The position numbers were made by a program, and so were the translations under genes. DNA of 64,000 bases from Pedobacter sp. Hv1. Lineage in GTDB: Bacteria > Bacteroidota > Bacteroidia > Sphingobacteriales > Sphingobacteriaceae. The notes under the pieces are model-generated. The model ran no database searches, was not told the DNA's origin, and worked only from the letters and a program-made list of their open reading frames with translations. Below are positions 43,934 to 53,900 of the stretch, in pieces; position 1 is the first letter of the stretch; each line of letters starts with the position of its first letter. The stretch is from NCBI RefSeq assembly GCF_001412215.1, contig NZ_LLWP01000004.1:682001-746000 (forward strand), written 5' to 3'.

Positions 43934-43966
43934 AAAAGCCCATAAGTATTTAACTTACGGGCTTTT
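43934..43966. terminator. Bidirectional intrinsic terminator
   Basis: A 14-bp stem with one A-C mismatch (43934-43947 with 43953-43966; core AAAAGCCC/GGGCTTTT) and a 5-nt loop lies between the convergent VOC and NTF2-like genes. Confidence 0.85.
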
Positions 43967-43990
43967 ATACTTTTCCATTTTCTGTCTGAA

Positions 43991-44389
43991 CTAATTTTTC
44001 CAATACTCATTTTCAAGATCGAGATTCTCTGAGAAAACAACCACATTTGTAATACAACCTTCCTCAACAGTGTACACATCAATGTTGATCATCTCTAAAA
44101 AATCGCCATTGGCTTGTTGCACGCTCCAGTTTAAAACACAGGCAATTTGATTTTCATTTTCGGCCAATAGCTTGATCTCTGTTAAAGTTAGTGTGTTGAC
44201 TGAGAGCTCCATCATTTGCCCCACCATCTGAAATACTTCACCTGCCGAATTTTTAAGTCCAGAAACCAAATTATCACCTGGTTGAGACCATCTCACATTT
44301 GGATGTAATAAAGTACCCAATTTTTCAAAATTTCCTTTTTGTACAGCAGTTAAAAATTCTGTTACTACGTTCATTGCTTGATTTTTCAT
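43991..44389 (-). CDS. SnoaL/NTF2-like protein
   Basis: 132 residues with the cone-shaped NTF2-like pattern: an N-terminal helix (VVTEFLTAVQKGNFEKLGTLLHPNVRWSQPG) and a curved sheet ending in EEGCITNVVVFSENL. SnoaL-like members act as isomerases, hydrolases or ligand binders, and many lack catalytic residues. This one has a buried His near residue 29 and a polar Asp-Glu pair typical of the uncharacterised group. It is divergent from an AraC regulator across 142 bp, which may control it. A second possible start lies at the Met of residue 6. Confidence 0.8.
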   Translation of the reverse strand: MKNQAMNVVTEFLTAVQKGNFEKLGTLLHPNVRWSQPGDNLVSGLKNSAGEVFQMVGQMMELSVNTLTLTEIKLLAENENQIACVLNWSVQQANGDFLEMINIDVYTVEEGCITNVVVFSENLDLENEYWKN

Positions 44390-44531
44390 TTTCGTTGATT
44401 TTTAATTGTAAATAATTTCTACTGCAAAGAAAGGGACGAATGAGAACCTAATTGTTACCAATAAATGACAAGCTGTTACCTTTTCACGCCAACATGATCA
44501 GATCAACAAAGTAATTCTCTAACTTTAATCT

Positions 44532-45527
44532 ATGGAAAATCATCAACATCGATTTATACTCAGTTTGCTGGCTTATTATCCACAAAAAGATTTCGACACT
44601 GAAAATCTATGTGTTTTATCTGGTATCGATTTAAAGGCAGTACTGGAAGGAAAAACTACCTGTTTTACACCAAAACAAATGAATGATCTATGGCTCAATG
44701 CTGTGCAGATTAGTAAAGACCCCTTATTTGGTCTCCACTTTGGCGAATCTATGCAACTTGCCGCATTAGGTGCTGTTGGCGAGCTCATTAAAACAAGTAG
44801 CACTGTAGGCGAAGCAATAACTCAAGCAGCCACATTCATACACTTGATCACCGATCTGTTCAGTATGGAGGTGATTAAAGAAGACCTTGCGTTTAGCGTC
44901 ATTTTCCATCTGCATGAAGAAGTAAAACAGACCGAGTTTGTGTTGAAACAAAACATAGATTTTTTTATGGCTTTTACCATTCACGAATTGGACGGCCTGT
45001 TGTTAAAAAAAGTAAAACCTCAAGAAATAACCTATGCCTCCGCCATTAGCAACAAACAAGAATATGAACGGGTATTGCGCTGCGAGCCAACAATTGGTTC
45101 ATCTTATGTTATCCAATTTGATATTAGCTATTGGCATGAAACTATCATCACTGGTAATTATGCAATGCAAAAAGTATTGCTCCAACAAATTAATGAGCTC
45201 ACTGCACCACCGTTAGCTAAACTTGGAACTGTGGTTTACCAGCAGCTTTTGACAAAATCTTATCTAGGTATACCATCAGTAAAAGATATTGCAGGGAATT
45301 TTAATTTAAGCGTACGCACTTTACAAAGAAAACTAGAAGATGAAGGAACAAGTTTCCAGTTTATAGCAGATCAGGCCAGAAAACAATTGGCCTTAACATA
45401 CCTCGAATCTGGAGAGCATCAACTAAAAGAAATATCATATATGCTTGGTTACAATGAGCTCAGCGCATTTACAAGAGCTTTTAAGCGCTGGACTGGGACT
45501 GCTCCAACATTATATGCATTGCCATAA
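44532..45527 (+). CDS. AraC-family regulator with arabinose-binding-like N-terminal domain
   Basis: 331 residues. The N-terminal two thirds match the Arabinose_bd (PF12625) type found in OruR/ToxR-like AraC proteins: [37 protein letters not shown], and KQTEFVLKQNIDFFMAF. The C-terminal pair of helix-turn-helices is clear: AGNFNLSVRTLQRKLEDEGTSF and ISYMLGYNELSAFTRAFKRW followed by GTAP. Likely controls the divergent SnoaL-like gene. Separated by 119 bp from the chimeric regulator start that follows, with no obvious operon link. Confidence 0.92.
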   Translation: MENHQHRFILSLLAYYPQKDFDTENLCVLSGIDLKAVLEGKTTCFTPKQMNDLWLNAVQISKDPLFGLHFGESMQLAALGAVGELIKTSSTVGEAITQAATFIHLITDLFSMEVIKEDLAFSVIFHLHEEVKQTEFVLKQNIDFFMAFTIHELDGLLLKKVKPQEITYASAISNKQEYERVLRCEPTIGSSYVIQFDISYWHETIITGNYAMQKVLLQQINELTAPPLAKLGTVVYQQLLTKSYLGIPSVKDIAGNFNLSVRTLQRKLEDEGTSFQFIADQARKQLALTYLESGEHQLKEISYMLGYNELSAFTRAFKRWTGTAPTLYALP

Positions 45528-45646
45528 TTCTATTTATAGGTACAAATACCTGATAAAAAATTATATTTACGGCGATTAGTCTTTTTGACTGTTCCATCTC
45601 CCTATGGATTATGCTTTACTGTATAACCCGCTTACTGCAAAACACC

Positions 45647-47581
45647 ATGAAAATTTGTGTCAAACTTGATCTTCTTTTGAAACTGTGCCTATTTATTTTG
45701 TGTTCGGTTGTTAGCATCAATCTGAAGGCACAAAAATCAGTTAGCATTGACCAACATACCAGCAAATATATCCTCAGCTATGGCGAAATAGAATTCTTAG
45801 AAGACCCTCCAGGACATTTTAACATTTCGGATGTAAGTGCTCCTGCTTTTAACAAGCGCTTTAAACCCAGTAAGGTGTTTGTTCCAAAAAATGACAATGA
45901 AAAAAGCACTTATTGGTTTCGCATCAAAGTAAGTAATCAACATATAGATGATGAAGCAAGAGTAATCGAATTTTACGACCAGAGCATAGATAGCATTGCC
46001 TTTTACGAACCTATTGGCAACCATCAGTACAAACAGATTATGGGTGGTTCTAAATATCTTTTTAAGGATCGTCTTTATAAGCATAAAAACTTCACCATTA
46101 AACTCAATAGAAATTTTATTGGCGACCATGTTTACTATTTCTCCATCAAATCTGAACAACCTGCCAATGTAATGATGGCGCTTAAACCAATCAGTTCTTT
46201 CATTGAATACGGCCTTAAAGAATACCTACTATTCGGCATTTTTTATGGAATGATCTTGATCTTTAGTTTTTATAACCTGATGATGTTTTTTGCGGTAAGG
46301 CAGGTGCAATACCTTTATTACATTCTTTACAACATCAGCATTGCCATGTTCGAGATGAGCTCTAACGGAATTGCCTATCAATACCTTTGGCCCAATGCTC
46401 CAGAATGGAATGAAATTGCCTTTGGCGTTGCCCTTTTCTTTGCTACCAGTGCTTCTCTGTTATTTACGAGAGAGTTTTTGCAGGTCAAATCAAGGGTACC
46501 TTTATTGAATAAGCTGATGATTGCTGTGATTAGCTTAAGAGTACTATTTTTTCTGTACTGTTTGTTGGTTGATGAACATTTCTTCAATTATAAATACATC
46601 GAAATACTGCCCTTACTGGTGTGTTATTATGCTGGCTGGCATATCTGGAGAAAGGGCTACCCCTATGCCCGTTTTTTTGTGGCTGGTTATTCTTTCCTTT
46701 TATTAGGGGTAACCGTTAGGATACTCCAAACCGTATTGTCGGTAAATTTACCCTTTGGCCCAGCCAATTTCTATATCCTAAGTTTCTGTTTCATTATTGA
46801 AATGCTCTTCCTCTCGTTTGCTATTGGCGATAAAGTAAGGGTAATGAAGAAAAAGAAGGACAATGCCCAGCAGCAGATGATCCAACAGATGAAGATCAGT
46901 CAAGAATTAAAAGACAACATTAACAAAGACCTAGAAAAAAAGGTATTTGAAAGAACCAAAGAGGTATTGCATAAATCTGATATTATAGAGAAACAAAATG
47001 AAGAGTTGCTGCAACAGAATGAGCTGCTCAATGCACAAGCCGAAGAGATCAAACGGATGAATGCCCTACTTGCCGAAGACAACCAAACCTTGCAAACCAA
47101 TATCGAAGTGGTTACACAGGCTCGGGTACTATCTAAAAATGTCAATTTTGAAGAATTTAGCAAAACCTATCCTGATGACATTGCCTGTTTCAAATTTTTA
47201 TCTGAACTGAAATGGAATGATGGTTACCAGTGTGATAAATGTGGGGGTACCCATTATTATAAAGGTCGTGTGGCCTATAGCAGGCGCTGTTCTACCTGTA
47301 ACTATCAGGAATCTGTCATCATGAATACCATCTTCCAAAACACTAAAATCCCCATCAATAAGGCCTTTTATATGGTGTTTCTGGTATACACTACCAAAGG
47401 AGAAATCTCCTCTTATAAACTCTCCGAAATGCTCTCTTTACGCCAGGGTACCTGCTGGACTTTCAGCGACAAGATCAAAAAAATCATCAAAGAAAAGAAA
47501 AAAGAACTCAAAAGTGCTGGCGAAATGGGCTGGAGCAAGCTCGTAATAGAGAAAAAAGCACAAAAAACGACCTCTTTTTAA
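45647..47581 (+). CDS. 7TMR-DISM membrane sensor fused to an IS1595-type zinc-ribbon/HTH module, second paralogue
   Basis: The frame is open from 45611, but ATG 45647 (MKICVKLDLLLKLCLFILCS) gives a normal signal peptide (644 residues). Same order as the gene at 37833: DISM sensor domain (about 35-175), seven membrane helices (about 190-400) ending FAIGDKVRVMKKKK, coiled coil (about 405-495), zf-IS1595 zinc ribbon (CDKC near 529, CSTC near 549) and helix-turn-helix (YKLSEMLSLRQGTCWTFSDKIK), with no DDE catalytic domain. Both paralogues keep all four zinc-ligand Cys. It lies 210 bp before locus 2 on the same strand, with its own terminator (47613-47658) between. Regulator of the following locus by position. 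Confidence 0.85.
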   Translation: MKICVKLDLLLKLCLFILCSVVSINLKAQKSVSIDQHTSKYILSYGEIEFLEDPPGHFNISDVSAPAFNKRFKPSKVFVPKNDNEKSTYWFRIKVSNQHIDDEARVIEFYDQSIDSIAFYEPIGNHQYKQIMGGSKYLFKDRLYKHKNFTIKLNRNFIGDHVYYFSIKSEQPANVMMALKPISSFIEYGLKEYLLFGIFYGMILIFSFYNLMMFFAVRQVQYLYYILYNISIAMFEMSSNGIAYQYLWPNAPEWNEIAFGVALFFATSASLLFTREFLQVKSRVPLLNKLMIAVISLRVLFFLYCLLVDEHFFNYKYIEILPLLVCYYAGWHIWRKGYPYARFFVAGYSFLLLGVTVRILQTVLSVNLPFGPANFYILSFCFIIEMLFLSFAIGDKVRVMKKKKDNAQQQMIQQMKISQELKDNINKDLEKKVFERTKEVLHKSDIIEKQNEELLQQNELLNAQAEEIKRMNALLAEDNQTLQTNIEVVTQARVLSKNVNFEEFSKTYPDDIACFKFLSELKWNDGYQCDKCGGTHYYKGRVAYSRRCSTCNYQESVIMNTIFQNTKIPINKAFYMVFLVYTTKGEISSYKLSEMLSLRQGTCWTFSDKIKKIIKEKKKELKSAGEMGWSKLVIEKKAQKTTSF

Positions 47582-47612
47582 AGTGTATTAAAAAAAATTC
47601 ACCCCTATCGGT

Positions 47613-47658
47613 AAAAGAAGCTTTGTGCCACATTTACAGGCATAAAGCTTCTTTTTTT
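47613..47658 (+). terminator. Strong intrinsic terminator between chimeric regulator and locus 2
   Basis: A 17-bp stem with one G-U pair (47613-47629 with 47639-47655; core AGAAGCTTT/AAAGCTTCT) and a 9-nt loop is followed by T residues. It shows that locus 2 needs its own promoter. Confidence 0.9.
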
Positions 47659-47667
47659 ATGGAGATC

Positions 47668-47756
47668 AAAGCGTATTAAAACAATCATAACTACATGTAT
47701 ATCAGTATTTTATGTTATTTTTTATTTGCACATTGAATTTCTATCCTATAGATTTG
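47668..47756 (+). promoter_or_regulatory. Promoter region of locus 2 with AAGCGTATY site
   Basis: AAAGCGTATT (47668-47677), then ATAACTA, AGTATTT and a T-run leading to TTTG (47725-47728, -33) and TAGATTTG (47749-47756, perfect -7), 35 bp before the GH2 start. A related AAAGTGTATT lies at 47580-47589. The stretch aligns with 37613-37682 upstream of locus 1 in the same orientation relative to transcription. Confidence 0.6.
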
Positions 47757-47791
47757 CCTTAGTTAAAACCAAATAGATCAACCCAACCTTT

Positions 47792-49630
47792 ATGTACTAT
47801 TTATTCCGCAAACTTTTTATTGCAGTGTTATGGTGCTGTTGTATACTACAGCAGGCACAGGCACAGACTGATTTAATTACCAATGTTGATGCTCGCAAAG
47901 TAACCAGCCTTAATGGAAAATGGCAATACATTATTGATGCCTATGAAACCGGCTTTTACGATTACCGCTACAAAGAACGTGCTGAAACCGATAAAGAGGC
48001 TTATTGGAATACAGATAAACCTGCCAATAAAATGGACCGAAAGGAACATGGTTATATCGAACGGAACACCCTTAATGTTCCGGGCGATTGGAATTCACAA
48101 GATCCAAAATTCCTTTACTACGAAGGAACGGTATGGTATAAAAAATCGTTCGATTATGTGAAAGACCAAACTTCAAATAAACTTTACCTGTATTTTGGTG
48201 CGGTAAACTACAGCAGCCATGTGTATCTCAATGGCAAAAAATTGGGCAGCCATAAAGGGGGCTTCACTCCTTTTAATTTCGAGATCCCAGATTCGGTATT
48301 GAAAGCAAAAGATAATTTCTTGGTGGTTAAAGTAGACAATAAACGTTATGCCAATGAGGTACCCACACTCAATACCGATTGGTGGAATTATGGTGGCATT
48401 AACCGTGATGTAAAGCTGATTGAGCTGACAGCAAACTATATCAGTGATTATGTAGTGCAACTTCAGCCCAAATCGGCTACGGTAGTACAAGGTTTTGTTA
48501 ACCTTAAAGGTCCATCGATCCAAAAAACGGTAAGCGTTGAAATTCCTGAGCTTAAATTAAAAAAAACATTCCCAATTTCTGGAAATAGAGCCGAAATCAA
48601 CTTTACCATGACTAAGTTTACGCCGTGGTCTACAGAAAACCCCAAACTTTATACCGTTACCTTAAAAACCGCAACAGAGACGATAAGCGAGCGCATCGGT
48701 TTCAGAAACATAGAAACCCAAGGGCCAAAACTGCTTTTAAATGGTAAACAACTCTTTCTTAGGGGCATTAGTATTCATGCCGAAATACCTCAAGAAGGCA
48801 GACGTGCCTATAGCGATGAAGATGCCAGACAATTATTGGGCTGGGCCAAAGAATTGGGCTGTAACATGGTCCGTTTGGCACATTACCCACATGATGAGCG
48901 AATGACCAGACTTGCCGACTCGCTTGGATTGGTGGTTTGGTCTGAAATACCGGTGTATTGGACCATAGACTTTAGCAGTAAAGAAGTACTTCAAAAAGCA
49001 GAACAACAGTTAGCCGACATGATTACCCGTGACCACAATAGAGCCAGTGTAATTGTTTGGTCGGTAGGCAACGAAACACCAGTAAGTACGGTACGTACTA
49101 ATTTTATGCATTCGTTGTTAAATTATGCCCGCAAAAAAGACCCTTCAAGATTGGTGTCTGCTGCCTTAGAAGTCAATTACCACTCTAAAGAAAATATGAG
49201 ATCTATTGACGACCCATTGGGAGAATTTGTAGACATTGTAGCCTTTAATCAATACTTAGGCTGGTATGGTGGTACGCCAGAAAGCTGTAGAACCGCCAAT
49301 TGGACAACCAAATACAACAAACCTCTTTTTATTAGCGAAACAGGTGCTGAGGCCGTTGGTGGCTTCCATGCCGATGACCATACCCTATGGTCGGAAGAGT
49401 TTCAAGAATGGTACTACAAAGAACAGGTAGACATGCTCAAACGCATGCCCGCCAATTATTCGGGAATCTCTCCATGGATATTGGCCGATTTTAGATCGCC
49501 GAGAAGAAACAACCCAACTTATCAGGATGGGTGGAACAACAAAGGACTGATAGACCACAACGGCAACAAGAAAAAGGCCTTTTTTATCCTCAAGGACTAT
49601 TACCAACAAATGCAACAAAAATTTAAGTAA
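47792..49630 (+). CDS. Glycoside hydrolase family 2 protein (beta-glucuronidase-like layout)
   Basis: The 612-residue secreted enzyme (signal peptide ending AQAQ, residue 25) is a compact GH2 with only sugar-binding, Ig-like and barrel domains. NVPGDWNSQDPKFLYYEGTVWYKK opens the sugar-binding domain; WWNYGGINRDVKLIEL is typical of bacterial beta-glucuronidase-like forms. Acid/base Glu is in VWSVGNETPV (about 426) and nucleophile Glu in FISETGAEAVGG (about 515). It is the first gene of locus 2, overlapping nothing and only 2 bp before the GH5 gene, so coupled to it. Exact sugar specificity is not decidable by eye. Confidence 0.92.
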   Translation: MYYLFRKLFIAVLWCCCILQQAQAQTDLITNVDARKVTSLNGKWQYIIDAYETGFYDYRYKERAETDKEAYWNTDKPANKMDRKEHGYIERNTLNVPGDWNSQDPKFLYYEGTVWYKKSFDYVKDQTSNKLYLYFGAVNYSSHVYLNGKKLGSHKGGFTPFNFEIPDSVLKAKDNFLVVKVDNKRYANEVPTLNTDWWNYGGINRDVKLIELTANYISDYVVQLQPKSATVVQGFVNLKGPSIQKTVSVEIPELKLKKTFPISGNRAEINFTMTKFTPWSTENPKLYTVTLKTATETISERIGFRNIETQGPKLLLNGKQLFLRGISIHAEIPQEGRRAYSDEDARQLLGWAKELGCNMVRLAHYPHDERMTRLADSLGLVVWSEIPVYWTIDFSSKEVLQKAEQQLADMITRDHNRASVIVWSVGNETPVSTVRTNFMHSLLNYARKKDPSRLVSAALEVNYHSKENMRSIDDPLGEFVDIVAFNQYLGWYGGTPESCRTANWTTKYNKPLFISETGAEAVGGFHADDHTLWSEEFQEWYYKEQVDMLKRMPANYSGISPWILADFRSPRRNNPTYQDGWNNKGLIDHNGNKKKAFFILKDYYQQMQQKFK

Positions 49631-49632
49631 GA

Positions 49633-50856
49633 ATGAAGAAAATAGGCTTAATCATCGCATGTATCTGGTGTGCGACAGGGCAAATCATGGCCCAAGAATC
49701 AAAATTCATGAAAGTAAAGGGACGGGATATTATTGGAACAGATGGCAAACCTTTCTTGATCAAAGGCACCAATCTGGGCAATTGGTTGGTACCAGAAGGT
49801 TACATGTTCAAGTTTCAGAACACCAATTCGCCAAAGCTCATTCACGAGACTTTTGCCCAACTGATAGGCCCATCAGAAGCCAAACTCTTTTGGGATCGCT
49901 TTTTGGACAATTACATTACTCATGCGGATATCAAATACCTTAAAAATATTGGGGTTAATTCGATAAGGGTGCCTTTTAACTACCGCCTTTTTACCAATGA
50001 GGATTATTTGGGGCAAAACGATGCTTCACGTGGCTTTCAACTGTTAGACAAAGTGATCAATTGGTGTAAAAAAGAGAACATCTATGTCATTTTAGACATG
50101 CACTGTGCACCAGCTGGGCAAACAGGCGACAATATTGACGATAGTTATGGTTATCCTTTCCTTTTTGAGAGTGAAGATGCCCGCAAATTGACCAAAGACA
50201 TTTGGAAAAGTATTGCCCGTAAATACAGCAATGAACCTATTATTTTGGGCTACGACCTTTTAAACGAACCCATTGCCCACTATTTCAACAAAGATTCGTT
50301 GAACCACCTGTTGGTACCATTTTATAAAGAACTGACTAAAGAAATTAGATCGGTAGATCAGAACCACATTCTTTTTCTGGGTGGTGCACAATGGAATACC
50401 AATTTTAGTGTGTTCAATACCCCGATAGATCCTAATGTGGTGTACACCTTTCACCTGTACAAAGACCAACCCGTAAAAGGCAGCATCCAGCGTTTTTTAG
50501 ACTTCAGGGATAAATACAATGCCCCCATCTATGCCGGAGAAACGGGCGAAAATACAGACGAATGGATCTTCAAGTTCCGTAGCCTTTTAGACGAACATCA
50601 GATCGGTTGGCACTTCTGGCCTTATAAAAAAATGGATAGCCCTAAGAATATCGCTTCGGTTAAAATGCCAGAAAATTATAACCTCATTATCGCCTATGCC
50701 GAAAGCCCTAGAAACAGCTATAAACAGATGCGAGAGTTAAAAATTGACCGACCGAAGATCAAAAAAGCCCTAAAAGATTATCTGGAGCTCATCAAATTTG
50801 AAAACAACCAACAAAATGAAGGCTACATCAAAGCCTTAGGATTTAAATTAAAATAA
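49633..50856 (+). CDS. GH5-like cellulase-superfamily endo-glucanase/exo-glucosidase
   Basis: The 407-residue secreted protein (signal peptide through IMAQ, residue 20) has the GH-A clan GH5 motifs: KGTNLGNWLVPEGYMF at the substrate entrance, GVNSIRVPFNYR, VILDMHCAPAGQTGDN, acid/base Glu in YDLLNEPIAH (about 211), HLYKDQ, and the nucleophile Glu in YAGETGENTDEW (about 302). The GNWLVPEG opening resembles exo-beta-1,3-glucanase-like members. With GH128 in the same operon, a beta-1,3/1,6-glucan target is suggested. Two bp behind GH2. Confidence 0.88.
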   Translation: MKKIGLIIACIWCATGQIMAQESKFMKVKGRDIIGTDGKPFLIKGTNLGNWLVPEGYMFKFQNTNSPKLIHETFAQLIGPSEAKLFWDRFLDNYITHADIKYLKNIGVNSIRVPFNYRLFTNEDYLGQNDASRGFQLLDKVINWCKKENIYVILDMHCAPAGQTGDNIDDSYGYPFLFESEDARKLTKDIWKSIARKYSNEPIILGYDLLNEPIAHYFNKDSLNHLLVPFYKELTKEIRSVDQNHILFLGGAQWNTNFSVFNTPIDPNVVYTFHLYKDQPVKGSIQRFLDFRDKYNAPIYAGETGENTDEWIFKFRSLLDEHQIGWHFWPYKKMDSPKNIASVKMPENYNLIIAYAESPRNSYKQMRELKIDRPKIKKALKDYLELIKFENNQQNEGYIKALGFKLK

Positions 50857-50918
50857 ACAAACCTAATGACTGTGCTAACAGTCGCCAAACTATTTTATTA
50901 ACCATTTATATAAACCGT

Positions 50919-53900
50919 ATGATGAAGAAAAAACTTAAAAACTTAAGTGCCCTACTTGTGCTGGCCCTGTGTTTATGTTGCTTTTCTGAACAGCTTGCTG
51001 CGCAGCAAAATCAAACCATAAAAGGGCAAGTAAAGGGCATGGAAGACAACCTTCCTATCCCTGGGGTAACCGTTCAGGTAAAGGGAAGTCCCAACATTGC
51101 TGTATCAACAGATAAGGATGGTAAATTTCAACTCATTGTTAACAGCAATACAACCGTACTCCTTTTCAAAAGTATAGGTTATACAGAAAAAGAGCAACAA
51201 ATCTCCAAAAGTGGAGAAATGGAAGTATTGCTTAGTCCAAACGTATCGCTATTGAACAGTGTAGTGGTAGTAGGTTACGGTACACAAAAGAAAAGCCTGG
51301 TAACGGGAGCCATTTCATCCCTTAGCAAGAAAGACCTTGAAGTTCCGGGGCTCATGCGAGCCGATCAGGCCCTACAGGGCAAAGTTGCAGGGGTTACAGT
51401 AATGATGAATAGTGGACAACCAGGTGCTGGTGTAAGCATCAGGATTAGAGGTATAGGTACCAATGGTTCTAACGATCCACTTTTTATTGTAGATGGTTAC
51501 CCTGTTGGAGATATCGAATCGTTAAATCCAAGAGATGTAGAAACGATGGATGTGCTTAAAGATGCCGCATCAGCGGCCATTTATGGGGCACGTGGTGCCA
51601 ATGGTGTCATCATCATCACTACCAAAAAAGGAATTGCCGGTAAACCCAGAATAGATTACGAATATTATTATGGCATGCAGAATGTACGCAAATACATTGA
51701 TGTGTTAGACGCTACCCAATATGCAAGAATCCAGAATGAGGCCTATTTCAATTCTAACCTACCCCTGCCCTTTGCTGAAGATGAAATTATCAAAATGGGT
51801 AAAGGAACAGACTGGCAAAGAGAAGTATCTTATAAAAATGCGCCAGTGCAAAGTCATCAGGTTTCTTTTTCGGGTGGATCGGATAAATCGACCTACAATA
51901 CTTCCTTTTCTTATTTTAACCAAGATGGCACATTGGCCAAAGGAAAATCAAACTTCGAAAGATATACAGGCCGTATCAATACAGAACAAAAACATTTAGA
52001 TGGCTTTTTAACTACTGGCGTTAACCTCAACTTTACCAACGTAAAAAGAGCTTCCATTACCACCAATAGTGGCAATGCTGGCCCGATATTAAGTGCCATT
52101 AACATGGATCCAGTTACCCGGGTAATGAACGATGATGGAACTTTTGCCATCTCTAGATATGTATCGCAAGAAGTAGTGAACCCAGTTGCGAGAACCTATT
52201 ACAGCAATGGTACCTCAGGTTATTCACGCTTTAATGTGAATGCCTTTGGCGAATTGAACATTTTAAAAGACCTGAAACTACGCAGTACATTGGGTTATAC
52301 CCTACAATATGATGTAGCCAATGGTTACACCCCAATTTATTACCTCAATGCTACCAATTTCACTCTGGCTTCGGGTGCGAGTAAATCATCAGCAGAAAAC
52401 AAATACCTTAATTTTGAAAATACGCTAACCTATACCAAAACCCTTCAAAAAAATACTTTTTCTGCATTGATCGGTAATACATTAAATACAGGCAAAGGGA
52501 GTAACCTATCTGGTTCAAAAAATGGATTGTTATACGACAACCCCGATTTTGCCTATCTTGACTTAGCCAAAGACAACCTTAGTGCTGCTGCTTCAGGCGG
52601 TGCTTTCCACAGTGCATTTCTTTCTTATTTTGCCAGAGCCAATTATGATTACGATGGCAAATACATGGCCAGTGCTATTTTTAGGGCAGATGGTTCTTTC
52701 CGTTTCGGGCCTAAAAACAAATTTGGGTACTTCCCTTCATTTTCTGCCGGATGGAATGTTAAAAAAGAAGATTTCCTAAAAAATACCAACTGGATCAACT
52801 TCTTAAAATTAAGGGCCAGTTGGGGTAGAACAGGTAACGACAACATTGGCGATTATCGCTTTGTATCTACCATTAACACCTATGCCAGAAACTACTATTT
52901 CGGCCCAAATACACAATTTGTAGGGGCATCGCCTAATGCAGTAGCCAACCCAGACCTAAAATGGGAAACCTCCGAGCAATCCAATATCGGTATCGATATG
53001 GAATTTATGGAGCATTTCAGTGCCACATTAGAACTCTACAACAAAAAGACAAAAGACCTATTGGTTACCATTCCTATCCCACTTTATGTGGGTAACGGCG
53101 CACCAGTGGGCAATGCAGGTAATGTAAGCAACAAGGGTATCGAACTCTCCTTAGGTTACCACAAAAAGTTTGGCGAACTGTCTGTAAACCTCAATGTAAA
53201 CGGTGCCTATAACAAAAACGAGGTAACTTATGTAGGTAATGCCAATGGCTTTATTACCGGAAGCTCTGCAAGTAACCAGATGACAGATGTGACCCGTATG
53301 GAAGCAGGACAACCAATCGGTTACTTCTGGCTGTACAAAACGAAGGGCATTTTCCAAACCCAAAGTGAAGTGAATAATTACAAAGGAAAAGATGGCAACT
53401 TGATCCAACCGAATGCTGTACCTGGAGATTTCAGGTATGAAGACCTGAATGGAGATGGCAAAATCGACAATTTAGACCGTTCTAATGTAGGTAGTCCACA
53501 CCCTAAATACAATTATGGCTTCAATTTAAGCATGAACTGGAAAAACTTCGATTTCAATATCTTTTTCAGTGGTTTAGCGGGCAACAAAATATTCAACAGC
53601 CTACACAGGTGGGATTTACCAACTGCCAACTACCCTACTTCGGTAATGAACAGGTGGCATGGCGAAGGCACTTCAAATACTTTCCCTAGGGTTTCTACAG
53701 GCGACCTGAACGGTAACTTCTCCAAACCTTCAGATTTCTTCTTGGAAGATGGCAGTTACCTGCGCTTGAAAAATCTTTCATTGGGCTATACCATCAGAAA
53801 CTTAGAAAAGATTAAGGTTAAAACCCTAAGGTTATACGCTACAGGCACCAACCTTTTCGTATTGACCAAGTATACCGGTTTTGACCCTGAAGTTTCTGGT

